Assembly: GCF_007860075.1 (NCBI RefSeq) | Contig: NZ_SJPP01000001.1 | Location: forward strand, 3,321,490 to 3,385,489 | DNA length: 64,000 nucleotides | DNA from: Symmachiella macrocystis | GTDB taxonomy: Bacteria; Planctomycetota; Planctomycetia; Planctomycetales; Planctomycetaceae | Direction of reading: 5' to 3' | Shown: positions 43,601 through 52,706 of the stretch, in pieces | Position numbering within the stretch: the first letter of the stretch is position 1 | Layout of the letters: each line of letters begins with the position of its first letter | Program-made: the position numbers and the translations under genes | Notes under the pieces: model-generated | What the model was told of the DNA's origin: nothing | Databases searched by the model: none | What the model saw: the letters and a program-made list of their open reading frames with translations, nothing else

Positions 43601-44071
43601 GGGGATCCGTAGCGGAATCGGCACAAATGCATCTTCGGACAAGACTTCTACCGTGAAATCGGCGGTCAACTCGGCGCGCTCGCCGATGACTTTTCCGGAA
43701 AGGTCAATGCGAGTGATCGTCGCCGTTTGTGGAGCTGGAGGTTTCGACGCGGTTTCGTCTGTTTTTAATCGGTCGAGCGCCTGTTCCAAGGTCTCACCCG
43801 GTTCGCCCCGTAGCACAGGAATTCGTTTTCCTGTTTCGTCGATCCAATAAATGATCGTACGAGACGATTCGTTGGGGGCAGTCGAGGAGGAGCGTGTCTG
43901 GGGCTGTGTGGCTGTGGGGGCCGTCTTGTTTCCATCGGTTGGTGGCTGTGCGCTCAATGACTGCGACGTGAATCCCCAGAAGAGTGCCAGACCAAGCGCG
44001 CAAAGCATCCGCATTCGAAGGAAACGAATCGGTCCAATTCTCCAGCGACGATGCGCAGTAGCGTTGACCAC
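40628..44071 (-). CDS. Large exported membrane protein, module 1 of the same family
   Basis: 1147 aa, GTG at 44071, or ATG at residue 20 that begins a cleaner signal peptide (MRMLCALGLALFWGFTSQSL). Next a low-complexity linker (about 45-75, Thr/Pro/Gln/Ser), then repeated beta-sandwich-like segments to about 1010, and three C-terminal membrane spans (about 1030-1100: WPMLIGIGSGLSLILGLMF, VLALLLIGCALAVVGIWYM, LLLQASVLGMVLAFISAMI), ending in a Ser-rich tail. Landmarks such as LQSLHGLDVVGH (about 327) and QLTVTPQV (about 452) recur at the same relative places in the second half of the next protein. First gene of the two-gene operon. Function unknown. Confidence 0.85.
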   Translation of the reverse strand: MVNATAHRRWRIGPIRFLRMRMLCALGLALFWGFTSQSLSAQPPTDGNKTAPTATQPQTRSSSTAPNESSRTIIYWIDETGKRIPVLRGEPGETLEQALDRLKTDETASKPPAPQTATITRIDLSGKVIGERAELTADFTVEVLSEDAFVPIPLRIPEATITGDAKHTGPGKSIPGGIDGKDGYTWWLRGIGEHHLQLNLSVPIEARSPKLRLKITLPPTAVSKFTLQVPQPQVSATAQNKDSRSQPVISKIDGSQIVVLGLGTAFELSWQSTSVAEPGNSVLEVENTISVDVDNEAVFVKAQQRLNAIVGTATFNVVRVDLPKNAKLQSLHGLDVVGHAADPAAPQTIIIQLAKPTLGPVVLNWLVELDHPQGVTSLLVEGFNVHEAVRQSGLIGMRSDADHRLDIDADASKFVRRVDVASVKNYFDFEAAPDSAFRFSKQPFRLVTKIRKVEPQLTVTPQVLLSCSGSAIDFEGTFQFRVTGGEIETVDINWPDWQRNGWTLQPFEPQGEIVERSEEGNRITFRLKKRTGSAFTVQLKAQRAISDEKEPLDFDLPAAEASRHQTAVVIVAMNDNVQMQFEPEGGETVARLLLEPLPVALRLPETVRDRRHIIYELESISRRFTGRLSTHKKLVQTSTIVKLIPTAPQMTVRQTISYTVAWGRQATVSLLVPNSLKGRVRFTSDSDDELLPTPSQASSLPDYHQINLPLKAPGTRRFHVIAEFNIDDVAVGEPSGEATVTLPFIKSLDGAFASTTIETEQSAKVQVQFEQEGWRQQTDAAGNSTWRTNRDVISIPVTIRRIGGPLDQPGIVITKALARTEIDATGTAETQLVYELQQTPDRIEITLPTGQTLVEVLWNGNKLQRESVESSSEALDRYGYKIQPTTDRDGRRLLIRYRALTSQPLAFTGSYRLSIPRITGEVWAGQSVWDVQLPRNQILFIDPAGFTSQNQWTRGALGGLLWQRRPQQTPAELRQWLNFAEPTDAPSPSGGGHRYQFARLAPLRQLSVQTISWPMLIGIGSGLSLILGLMFQYVPATRNVLALLLIGCALAVVGIWYMTPVILLLQASVLGMVLAFISAMIQASIRRRRSTVVTMSSGSGIGSMAGSSFEQDVIGTAGSQTLVRPPSAAGSSPGQSIPSSTISGASE

Positions 44072-44438
44072 GAGACTTTTCTTATTGAAAGCGAATTCGG
44101 ACGGGGACCCAGAATAGAAATGCTATCGAAAATGCGGTGGAAATTGACTTTCAGCCGTTCATTGAGAAAACTCCGTTTTTTCAACGAAACTTGTGCCTGC
44201 CGGGGAAAATTGTCATTCCGACAGAGCGTTCTTGGCGGTGATCGACACTAATGGGTGTTGACCCAGACTGCACTCTCGCGCCAAATGGTGTCGGAAAACC
44301 GGCAAGACCTTAAGTATCAGACTTAAACTGCACCCAGACGCACCTGCGCCACGTGCATGATCAATATCTTTTCCCTCATTCTACCCCTCAAATTGGGGTG
44401 GGGAAAGCACCAAATTGATAACACGACCGAATTCCGCA
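44072..44438. other. No supported gene; leader of the giant-protein operon
   Basis: 367 bases between the start of the 1147-aa gene and the end of the inositol monophosphatase gene on the same strand. Presumably contains the operon promoter; I see no clear motif. Confidence 0.4.
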
Positions 44439-45215
44439 TCACGTTAGCAATTCAATCAATTCCGCATGAATTGCCGTGCCATTCGTTACCAGCAGGTCGG
44501 CATCTTCCAACACCCAAGGTTGACCGTTGCAGGCGGTGACTTGTCCCCCTGCCTCTCGGACAATCAGTACCCCGGCTGCCATGTCCCACGGCTTCAAACT
44601 GGTTGACCAATATCCCTCCATCCGCCCTGCGGCGATGTAGGCCAGGTTGAGGGCCGCTGATCCCGTGCGATGGATGGTTTGCGCCTGCGGTAAAACGTTC
44701 AAAAACCGAGCGATCTCTGGTCCGTCTCGCTTCACACCAGGGGGAAAACTTGCCACCAACATGGATTGGGACAGTTGATCGGCGTCGCTGACTTGCAGCG
44801 GCTTGCCGTTTAGGGCTGCCCCCTGCCCTTTTGCGGCGGTGAACATTTCGTCCTGATTCGGATCAAAAATCACACCAGCGACCAGTTCGTCTTGGTGTTC
44901 TAATCCAATGGAAACCGCATAGGCGGGATAACCGTGCACGTAGTTGGAGGTGCCATCTAGCGGATCGATGACCCAGCGATATTGGGAGGTCCCGCCGTCG
45001 TGTTGCAAACCTTCTTCGCCCAGAAAGCCGTGATCGGCGAATTGTCCGTGTAGCGCGTCGTAAATCACGTTTTGCGCAGCCAAATCTGCTTCAGTCACCA
45101 AGTCGGCGGCGTGAGATTTGTGCTTGACCGTGAATTTGTCGGCCCACTCCTGCAAAACAGCCCCGGCCAATCGCGCAGCCCGGACGGCGGCATCAACAAA
45201 TTGTGTATCACTCAC
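44439..45215 (-). CDS. Inositol monophosphatase family protein
   Basis: 258 aa, ATG at 45215. Metal-dependent sugar/inositol phosphatase with all ligand motifs: LVTEADLAAQ, FLGEEG (Glu), VIDPLDGTSNYVHGYP (the Asp-Asp-Gly signature) and the C-terminal LKPWDMAAGVLIVREAGG. Usual length. Substrate could be inositol-1-phosphate or related sugar phosphates; SuhB-like members can also act in rRNA transcription. Transcribed alone. Confidence 0.92.
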   Translation of the reverse strand: MSDTQFVDAAVRAARLAGAVLQEWADKFTVKHKSHAADLVTEADLAAQNVIYDALHGQFADHGFLGEEGLQHDGGTSQYRWVIDPLDGTSNYVHGYPAYAVSIGLEHQDELVAGVIFDPNQDEMFTAAKGQGAALNGKPLQVSDADQLSQSMLVASFPPGVKRDGPEIARFLNVLPQAQTIHRTGSAALNLAYIAAGRMEGYWSTSLKPWDMAAGVLIVREAGGQVTACNGQPWVLEDADLLVTNGTAIHAELIELLT

Positions 45216-45406
45216 TGGTCGGGCCTTTCAGTCCGTGGCGGTTCCGTATCGGGTCATTCCGTTGGCTTGAGTGTATCGGGTGCCCGGCGAGGGTCAAGTT
45301 GGGGGGAGCCAACTTCAGCGCAGGTCGATTTTGATTTTGCCGCAATTCCAGTAGTATTGAGGGAGACAATCAACATTGAATTTCTCCAACTGCGAAACGA
45401 AGAACC

Positions 45407-46783
45407 ATGCCTTACGCCTACAATTTCGGCGCCGCTGCCGACGGAGTGACTGACGATACCGATGCCCTGAAGCACGCCATCGAAGAAGGGAGGGGCGTGC
45501 TCAAGCTGAGCAAGGGAACCTATCGCATCACAAAGCCTCTAGTGTTTGACCTCACGAAACAAGGGTATACCGCAATTCTCGGTGATGGCGGGACCGCGCG
45601 GATCGTCATGGCGGGACCAGGGCCGGCCATTCAAGTCTTAGGGGATCATCGCGGGACCGCACAGCCGGATACCGTCCAACCGCACACTTGGGAAAATGAG
45701 CGGTTTCCGATTGTGAGCGGAATCGAAATTCTCGGCGAACATCCCGAGGCGATTGGTATCCAGTTGCGCAAAACGATGCAAATGACCGTTTCGAAGGTGC
45801 TCGTGCGGAATTGCAAATACGGGGTGCATTTGGTCGAACGGAATCGCAACTTTTTGCTGTGCGATTCACATATTTATGACAATGCCGAATACGGGCTGTT
45901 TCTCGATCGTTGCAATCTGCATCAGATCAACGTCACGGGAAATCACATCAGCTACAACAAACGTGCCGGGATCAAGTCGCTTGATGGCGACGTGCACAAT
46001 CTACAAATCACCGGCAACGATATCGAATACAACAATCATCCCGGCGTCGACGAGTCGCCGAACGGCGAACCGACCGGTGCGGAGATTTGGTTCGAAGCGC
46101 CCGACGGCGTGATTAGCGAAGTCACAATTGCCAGCAATACGATTCAAGCGACCGTGCAACCGGGCGGCGCGAACATTCGCATTCATGGTTCCGGTCAGCA
46201 TGCTCCGTATGGTGCGCGGCTGTTGACGATCATCGGCAATATCCTGGGCAGCCAGACGCGCGGCATCGAACTGATCTCGGCGCAACGTGTCGCCATCACA
46301 GGCAACACGATTTATGGGGCGCCCGATTTGTCGCTGTTTGCGAAACATTGTTCGGGCCTGTCGATGTCGGGCAATACAGTTGCTTGGCAAGGTTTGCCCA
46401 ATGACCCGCCCCGCGATGGCATTCGTGTGGAAGAGTGCGACAACGGCGTGCTGTCGGGGTTGGTGACACACGGTTTGAGCAGTGGATCTCCAGAGGCAGG
46501 CGCTGCGGTGACGCTCGTCGATTGCCGTGACTTTGCGGTGAGCGACTGCAACATCGTCGATCCGCGGCATCGGGGCATTGAGTTGGAAAACTGCACCCGT
46601 TGCCGCGTGACGGGCAATCACGTTATTGATCGCCGTGAACAACCGAGCATGCAACAAGCCATCCGCATTCGTGGTGGCAAAAACAATCTCGTACGGAACA
46701 ATACCGTAGGGGGCGCCGTTGGCGACAATATTTTGGCTGCCCCTGAAAACGCCGTGTCGGACGGCAACCTTGACTGGGACTGA
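45407..46783 (+). CDS. Right-handed parallel beta-helix protein (pectate-lyase type)
   Basis: 458 aa, ATG at 45407. The start YNFGAAADGVTDDTDALKHA followed by GVLKLSKGTYRITKPL is the Pectate_lyase_3 entry. Then come some twelve coils with N-T/N-x-I patterns (ISGNTIYGA-like: ITGNDIEYNNHPG, IASNTIQA, IIGNILGSQTRGIELIS, MSGNTVAW, CRVTGNHVIDR). No signal peptide is seen, unusual for a polysaccharide lyase. Substrate or catalytic activity cannot be deduced; it may bind carbohydrate or act as a scaffold. Confidence 0.88.
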   Translation: MPYAYNFGAAADGVTDDTDALKHAIEEGRGVLKLSKGTYRITKPLVFDLTKQGYTAILGDGGTARIVMAGPGPAIQVLGDHRGTAQPDTVQPHTWENERFPIVSGIEILGEHPEAIGIQLRKTMQMTVSKVLVRNCKYGVHLVERNRNFLLCDSHIYDNAEYGLFLDRCNLHQINVTGNHISYNKRAGIKSLDGDVHNLQITGNDIEYNNHPGVDESPNGEPTGAEIWFEAPDGVISEVTIASNTIQATVQPGGANIRIHGSGQHAPYGARLLTIIGNILGSQTRGIELISAQRVAITGNTIYGAPDLSLFAKHCSGLSMSGNTVAWQGLPNDPPRDGIRVEECDNGVLSGLVTHGLSSGSPEAGAAVTLVDCRDFAVSDCNIVDPRHRGIELENCTRCRVTGNHVIDRREQPSMQQAIRIRGGKNNLVRNNTVGGAVGDNILAAPENAVSDGNLDWD

Positions 46784-46800
46784 TCGTATAAGTTCAACCG

Positions 46801-47904
46801 TTACCGAGACAGGTCCGTCGCAAACGTTGTGTTGTTGGCGACGGGAAGTCGCGGAGCGAAGCGGCGGTTGCGGGCGCCGTGTGAACCGCCGGGATAGAAG
46901 GCGATTCCCAAAAACGCGTCGACGGTTCCTGAATCAGCCGGTGTGATGAAGTTCGCTTGACCGAACAACGCTAAATAGGGGCTGAGCGGCACGAATACAT
47001 CTGCTCCGAACACCAACCGTTCATTTACGGGTCGCAGATCGCCCAACGCGAGATTGACTTCGCCATGACCTTCGGCGATACCCAACCAAAAGGTCGTCTG
47101 CGCGTCATTTTCCCAAGTGCGCCGCCAATACAGGTTGCCTTGGGTAATCGGATCGAGCGTTAACGGAATGTTGAGGTAGTGACCGCTATCTTTTTGATTG
47201 GAGATGGTGAACCAAGTCCCGAATTCATTCTCATCGTCCCAGGTGTACCCGACGTCGCCGCGCCATTGTCCCAAATTGAAATCGTCGTAGTAATCTTCGT
47301 ACAGAAAGTCATATCCGATGGCCCACATGAATCCCGAATCGATTCGTTGAAACAATCCGACCGTCGTGTAGTTTTGAAATCGATCTTTCGTGCCGTCGAG
47401 GCGTTCGAAGACTTGCACGGCGTTGTCCGTGTAGTTTAGCGCTGTCCCGATTTGCACACCGAGTCCTTGTTCTTCCCACAACGGAAGTCCCAAGTTGACG
47501 TGGAAGCGGCCGCCGAACTGGGCGTTCACCCCGAAATCTTGTGGCTGTTTCGATCCATCCAGCCCGCCGAATATTGACAGGTTTTCGTACCACGCAGAGC
47601 CGCATTCGCACGGTTGGTCGGGGTCGCAGGTGTCGCAACCGACTTCATGCGAGACGGTTTGTATGGAATTCGCATCGCTCTCTGTGCGAAAGAATTCAGC
47701 CCTTGTGGTCGAGGATGCATTGACTTTTGACAGGGTCTCGTCTGTTGCTCCGTATGAACGCGCTCCAAACGTAAGCGCCGGTGATTTAGTTCCATAATCA
47801 GCGTCCCCGGCAATCGCCGCTCTACCGCAGAGGATGACGGCCGTGATCAAGACAATGTTTCTGATGCACGCCGATTTGCGCGTGTGAGGAACTACCAATT
47901 TCAT
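46801..47904 (-). CDS. Outer-membrane beta-barrel-like protein (DUF6666-like)
   Basis: 367 aa from ATG 47904 (MKLVVPHTRKSACIRNIVLI), chosen over an ATG six codons upstream for its better signal peptide, which ends around IAGDADYG. A Cys-rich spacer CDTCDPDQPCECGSAWY at about 90-106 precedes alternating strands rich in Tyr/Trp/Asn: LSIFGGLDGSKQPQDFGVN, FQNYTTVGLFQRIDSGFMWA, TWFTISNQKDSGHYLNIPL, ending VDAFLGIAFYPGG. The pattern is of a 10-14 strand barrel; I recall planctomycete DUF6666 proteins of this type. Function unknown, perhaps a porin or adhesin. Confidence 0.75.
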   Translation of the reverse strand: MKLVVPHTRKSACIRNIVLITAVILCGRAAIAGDADYGTKSPALTFGARSYGATDETLSKVNASSTTRAEFFRTESDANSIQTVSHEVGCDTCDPDQPCECGSAWYENLSIFGGLDGSKQPQDFGVNAQFGGRFHVNLGLPLWEEQGLGVQIGTALNYTDNAVQVFERLDGTKDRFQNYTTVGLFQRIDSGFMWAIGYDFLYEDYYDDFNLGQWRGDVGYTWDDENEFGTWFTISNQKDSGHYLNIPLTLDPITQGNLYWRRTWENDAQTTFWLGIAEGHGEVNLALGDLRPVNERLVFGADVFVPLSPYLALFGQANFITPADSGTVDAFLGIAFYPGGSHGARNRRFAPRLPVANNTTFATDLSR

Positions 47905-48111
47905 ATTCACGCCCCATGCCATGTTGAGCAGATAGAATCTCTGCCGTAGATTTGTGATGCATTTCCTGACTTCTCAGGTATCGGCCGTGCCGGCTGGGTA
48001 GCATGGGGTGCTTTTGTCGACTTTGTCGATTTTGCGGGATTTGTGGGGGAATTACCTAGGCGTATGTCGGGAGTTGGACCGTGCACTCGGAATCGGGAAT
48101 TGAGATAGCCG

Positions 48112-51100
48112 TCAGCCCAAGCGTATCCTACGGCAGCGATGCCCCTGATCAGTGGGCAATGGCAGGTCACAGATTTCGCTCACAAGGTGAGATTGCTCAA
48201 GCAACGCAGCCACTAGCGGGTCGGCGGCGATTGTTTCAGTGAGTAATACTTCACCCGGCTGTGCCTTTCGAACGAGCGCTTCGGCAATGCGGGTGGTTGC
48301 TCCGAAGTATCCCAACCGTCCTGCGTCGGAAGTTGCCAACACCGTTCCACGGTGAATGCCGGCTTGCAGTTGCAGGTTACGGTTTGTCGGGCGCCTGAGG
48401 TCTTTATCGAGGCTCAACACGGCAGAAATCGCATCTTGCGGCGCGTCGAATGCACACAGTGCTCCGGTGCCGAGCGAATGTACGAGAGCGCCAGAGTGTA
48501 GACGGACGTTGTGATCGACCAGTTGTTGAAAGCGCTCGACCCGTGTATAGACTTCCGCATCACCCAGTTCGTCGAACAGGCGGTCCACGTCGGCTAAGTC
48601 GATTGCTAAAAGGGTCACTGTCGCGACGTTCAACAACCGGCCCGATTGGAATGATTCTTCCGGAAACAGATCGCGGAACGCGGGGAGCGCCGCTGCCTGA
48701 GCGGCGGTGAAAACGTCCTGTAGCGGGATGCGGCGTTCTAAGCGAACGACGATCTCCTGGTCATAGTCGTTGGTGATGGCCAGCACGATGCGTCCCGCGC
48801 GCAGATGATGCGAGGAGGGGCCGATCACTTCAGGGGATAAGCCAATTTCTCCGTGGGTGGGTCCTTTCAGCGGAAGGACGCGCAAGCGATGCACCGAATC
48901 GAGTTGCGCGCTGCGCAGGACGTACTCCCCTTCGGATAAAACCGGTGACAACTCCGCGCGTTCGCCTGCCGCCAAACGGATTTGTACGACAACGTGCGGT
49001 GAATGTTCCGGGCCGCCGATGCAATACGTCCCCACGTCGGCCGCACGGATTTCCGGATGTGCGCGGAAGATCAACTCCAATGAGTTGGCCATGTCGACTT
49101 CAAAATCGAGATCACAGACCTCGCAGCGCTCGTGCTGCTGGATCTCTTTGAGTGTGTCGGTGACGCGTGCGGAGATCCGGCAAGTAGGACAAAGGATGTC
49201 CCAACCAATATTCAACAACCCTTCCCGTGCGGCATACAGGCAACTGACGACGAATTGCTGGTCGTCTAATCCGAAGTTGCGAGCCACAGCGAGTGGTCGA
49301 ATCCGTCCGAGTTCTTGGGCGGGGGCGTCGCGGAGAAATTCCGTGAGGTGCTCGATCGTCTCAGGGTCGATGCCATGTTGAGCCAGGGCATCCAGGCGGA
49401 TCTCCAGACGTTGTGAGCCTGACTTGGTGAGTCGCTGCGGTTCGATAAATGGATCTGTGGTGGGCGAATGGCTCAATTGGCCGGTGACGGATTGATCGAT
49501 GCGACTGTAGACACGATCTAAAGCCCGCTTGCCTTTGACGGTCACCTCCATGGTGGCCACCAGTCGGCCGACCAAACCCCGCGGATTGATCCGTACGGTG
49601 TGCCGCAGTTTCGTGCCGCCCGAGGCCAGTGGAATCAGTTCCACGATACTCAAAAACCACTCAAAAGGACCTTTGCTGAATTCGCGGAGAATGCCCAGTC
49701 GTTGTCCCTCGACCCATTCAAACGGATGTTCCTCCCAACCGATTTGAAGTCCGGCCATGCGAAATTCGCCGTACTTGCGGAGTCGTCCTCGCTCGTCCCG
49801 CGCGGTTTGATAAACGACCGACGGCACGCCGACGGCGCAGTTGATGCGATCGGTGTTGGAAACGTAGGGCCACAGGTCCTCGGCGGATCCTTTCAGGTCC
49901 CATTCGAAGACTTCTTCGAAGATTTTTTTCGGGTCGTGCGGCGGAAGGTGCGGATGGACTTCAATCGCGGTTGCGTCACCCCGCAGAAGGCGGTCGACCT
50001 CGTGCAGAAACTGCGCAGCATCGGCATAACGGTCTTGCGGCTTTTTAGCCAGCGCGCGACTGATGATCGCGCAGGTGGCTTCGCTGGCATCGGGGTTGAA
50101 TCGTTGCAGTGGCGGGGCGGGTTCGTTGCAGTGCATGTTCATCAAACTGGCAGCATCCCCCGCTTCGAACGGGGGTTTACCGGCCAGCATTTCAAACAGC
50201 GTGATGCCCAGCGCATAGATGTCGGTCGCCTGGCCCACATCGCCGAGATTGGCGAATTGTTCGGGCGACATATAAGACGGCGTGCCCAGCAGCGCGCCGG
50301 TTTGAGTCATCCGCATCGATTCGCTTTGGTCGATCTGCCGCGCCAAACCAAAGTCGGAGAGCTTGACGCGTAGTTGCTTGACCGTCTGCGGAGTCGGATT
50401 TAACAAACTGGCATCGAAATGTTCATTGCCGCCATCGAAAGCCAATAAGATGTTAGCCGGTTTGATGTCGCGATGAATCATGCCCAGTTCGTGGGCGCCG
50501 ACCAGTCCGCGAGCGGCATCGGCGATCAGCGAGAGCGCGACGCGTTCTTCCAGCGGAGCACGATAGCGAATCAGTTGCCGCAGATCCGTGCCGGACACAA
50601 ATTCCATGGCAATGTAATGTTGGCCAGCGTCTTCGTTCACCTCAACGAGGTTCGTGACGTAGGGGCTGTTGATTTCGCCGAGCAATCGTCCTTCTTTATA
50701 GAATCGGCGAATGGCATCTGGATGATCGAGGATACGTTGGCTGAGGAGTTTGATTGCCACGCGCGTTCCGTCGGACGAATCTTCCGCTTCAAACACATCG
50801 CCCATCCCGCCGGCGCCGATTTTTCGCGCGATGCGGAACCGGCCAATTTGTGCGGGATGTTTTTCAGCACGACCTGTTGAGAGTCGATTGTCATCTAGCG
50901 TTTCATCTGCCTGCTGTTGTGGAGACAATCCAGCGGAACCGTCGAGGAACGTTGGCTTCTCGCCTTGTTCCACCGGCCAGGCAATGCCGGCGGCGCGAGC
51001 CACCAGTTCCAATTGTTGGCAAATGTCCAATGCGGTTCCGCGCTCGCTGCGATCGGAATTCAATGCATGTTCGACCGCTTTGCATAATCCGTCGATCAGA

Positions 51101-52074
51101 GTTTCGGACTGCGCGGACTTTGGAATCCATTGCAGTAATTTCTCGCGAAAATTCTCCACCTGTTCGATAGGCTGGTCTTGCTCGCCGGTGAATAACCAGA
51201 CCAGCATGGCGGAAAGACTGTAGACATCGTCGGCAATGTCAGCTTCTGCTAGAGGGCTTACCTCCTTGGTGAGTGCTTGTGTGTCCACCGTCTCATCGTT
51301 GGCTGAATCGCCCGGTGACGAGGGGCGGACAAAATCGATTTGAAGATTGCCGTCGGAGCGAACGCGAATCGACGCGGGCGTCAAACCGCCGTGTGCCAAC
51401 CCCAGGCGATGGGCGGCTGAAATAGCCGAGGCGATTTGACAGCTATAGTCGATCAATTGGTGCGAATCGCCATTGGTCGATGGCAGGTCCACGTCGGAGA
51501 GTCGTTGTTGAGCTGCCGGTTCGAGAACTACGGAGAGTTCGTCGCCATCCAAGTTCAATTCGAGCACGCGCGCTACCGAGGGATGCGACAATTGCCGCGC
51601 CAGCCGCACGCGTTTTTTGACGCGGTCCGCTTCGGTCGGTTCGAGCTGATTCAAAACGACAATGTCGACTTCGCTGCCGTCGCCGGAACGGATGGCGCGA
51701 TAACTCAAGCCCTCGCGACTGGCGCCGAGTTGGGAAATGATTTCGTATTCGGTGTGTGCAACGCTTGCGCCCGATGGGTTTTCTGTCGCCGAGACTTCTT
51801 GGAACACGGCGTCGACAATGCTAGCCCAATGGGGGAAACGTCGATGATAATCACCCGGGTCGGTGGCAATGCCTTTTTGCCGTAGTCGATCCAGTTCGAT
51901 CAGCAACAGTTCCTTGAGCAATGCGGGGTGGAGGACCGCAGCGGACTGTTCCAAGTACTCTTCGATCGCCGTGGTGTGACCGTGTCGCCAGGCTTTCTCG
52001 AATTGAACGCACAGCGTATCGAGTTGCAACTCGTGTTCGAGGCTGAGTCCGGTTTGTGACAAAGGTTCGGTCAT
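48112..52074 (-). CDS. Pseudokinase-kinase-SRPBCC-cyclase-like signalling protein
   Basis: 1320 aa, ATG at 52074, overlapping the ECF sigma gene stop by four bases. Order: a kinase-like domain at about 110-290 with no P-loop lysine, HRD replaced by HGGLTP and DFG by IDFV (pseudokinase); an active Ser/Thr kinase at about 410-690 (GAGGMGDVFEAE, VAIKLL, MIHRDIKPANILL, SDFGLAR, GTPSYMSPEQ); an SRPBCC-like lipid/START fold at about 715-860; a DUF5939-like region with CPTC and CEVC zinc-ribbon at about 870-1010; a class III cyclase fold at about 1145-1300. In the cyclase the first metal Asp (LLAIDLADV) is kept but the usual GDG reads GTG, so activity is doubtful. Confidence 0.85.
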   Translation of the reverse strand: MTEPLSQTGLSLEHELQLDTLCVQFEKAWRHGHTTAIEEYLEQSAAVLHPALLKELLLIELDRLRQKGIATDPGDYHRRFPHWASIVDAVFQEVSATENPSGASVAHTEYEIISQLGASREGLSYRAIRSGDGSEVDIVVLNQLEPTEADRVKKRVRLARQLSHPSVARVLELNLDGDELSVVLEPAAQQRLSDVDLPSTNGDSHQLIDYSCQIASAISAAHRLGLAHGGLTPASIRVRSDGNLQIDFVRPSSPGDSANDETVDTQALTKEVSPLAEADIADDVYSLSAMLVWLFTGEQDQPIEQVENFREKLLQWIPKSAQSETLIDGLCKAVEHALNSDRSERGTALDICQQLELVARAAGIAWPVEQGEKPTFLDGSAGLSPQQQADETLDDNRLSTGRAEKHPAQIGRFRIARKIGAGGMGDVFEAEDSSDGTRVAIKLLSQRILDHPDAIRRFYKEGRLLGEINSPYVTNLVEVNEDAGQHYIAMEFVSGTDLRQLIRYRAPLEERVALSLIADAARGLVGAHELGMIHRDIKPANILLAFDGGNEHFDASLLNPTPQTVKQLRVKLSDFGLARQIDQSESMRMTQTGALLGTPSYMSPEQFANLGDVGQATDIYALGITLFEMLAGKPPFEAGDAASLMNMHCNEPAPPLQRFNPDASEATCAIISRALAKKPQDRYADAAQFLHEVDRLLRGDATAIEVHPHLPPHDPKKIFEEVFEWDLKGSAEDLWPYVSNTDRINCAVGVPSVVYQTARDERGRLRKYGEFRMAGLQIGWEEHPFEWVEGQRLGILREFSKGPFEWFLSIVELIPLASGGTKLRHTVRINPRGLVGRLVATMEVTVKGKRALDRVYSRIDQSVTGQLSHSPTTDPFIEPQRLTKSGSQRLEIRLDALAQHGIDPETIEHLTEFLRDAPAQELGRIRPLAVARNFGLDDQQFVVSCLYAAREGLLNIGWDILCPTCRISARVTDTLKEIQQHERCEVCDLDFEVDMANSLELIFRAHPEIRAADVGTYCIGGPEHSPHVVVQIRLAAGERAELSPVLSEGEYVLRSAQLDSVHRLRVLPLKGPTHGEIGLSPEVIGPSSHHLRAGRIVLAITNDYDQEIVVRLERRIPLQDVFTAAQAAALPAFRDLFPEESFQSGRLLNVATVTLLAIDLADVDRLFDELGDAEVYTRVERFQQLVDHNVRLHSGALVHSLGTGALCAFDAPQDAISAVLSLDKDLRRPTNRNLQLQAGIHRGTVLATSDAGRLGYFGATTRIAEALVRKAQPGEVLLTETIAADPLVAALLEQSHLVSEICDLPLPTDQGHRCRRIRLG

Positions 52075-52706
52075 TCGGCCGGCATTTCACTTTCAAATTC
52101 ACTGTTCCACAGTTTGCGGATCAAACTCATCCGCCTAACGACAGTGCGTAGGCTCTGCCCGCTGAGTTGCGCGATTTCTTCGTTGGAATAGCCTTCGAAT
52201 TTCAACCGTGCGACTTCGCGAAACGAATCATCAGGCAGCATTCCCATCAGTCGCTCGGATTCTTCAGAGACCTGTAAAGCGAAGTCCGGCGTGGGGGTAT
52301 TGCCGATCACACGATCGATCCCCGCCATCATCGCATTGACGTCGACCTCGAAGATCGACTCGCCGCGGGTCGCGCCCTCACCCCGTTTTTTTGCCGACCG
52401 TTCCCGCAATTGATGGGACACCTTGCGGGCGGTGATCACGACTAGCAAGGACCATAAGTTGTCGCGGTCCTTGAGATCGGGAAACCGATCCTGCCGCACA
52501 CCACGGCACATGCTGTGAAACGCGCTGAGCGCCACGTCTTCTTCGTCGAAGTCACGGCGAATATTTCCGGGAAGTTTGCTGCCGGCCAAGGCGGTCAAAC
52601 GCGAGAAGTATCGCTCCCAAAGTTGTTGCGCGGAATGTTCGTCTTTTTGCTTTAGCCCTTCGATCCATCCCACGACGGAATCATCGGCTGAGAGATTGTT
52701 GCTCAT
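52071..52706 (-). CDS. ECF-type sigma factor linked to a Ser/Thr kinase
   Basis: 211 aa, ATG at 52706. Sigma-70 region 2 spans about 15-95 (FDEEDVALSAFHSMCRGVR, NLWSLLVVITARKVSHQLRE) and region 4 about 140-205 (LPDDSFREVARLKFEGYSNEEIAQLSGQS as adjoining helices, TVVRRMSLIRKLW helix-turn-helix). It recruits RNA polymerase to a specific promoter set. ECF groups encoded with protein kinases are known from planctomycetes; here the genes overlap by ATGA, so the kinase probably controls this factor by phosphorylation instead of a classical anti-sigma. Confidence 0.9.
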   Translation of the reverse strand: MSNNLSADDSVVGWIEGLKQKDEHSAQQLWERYFSRLTALAGSKLPGNIRRDFDEEDVALSAFHSMCRGVRQDRFPDLKDRDNLWSLLVVITARKVSHQLRERSAKKRGEGATRGESIFEVDVNAMMAGIDRVIGNTPTPDFALQVSEESERLMGMLPDDSFREVARLKFEGYSNEEIAQLSGQSLRTVVRRMSLIRKLWNSEFESEMPAE

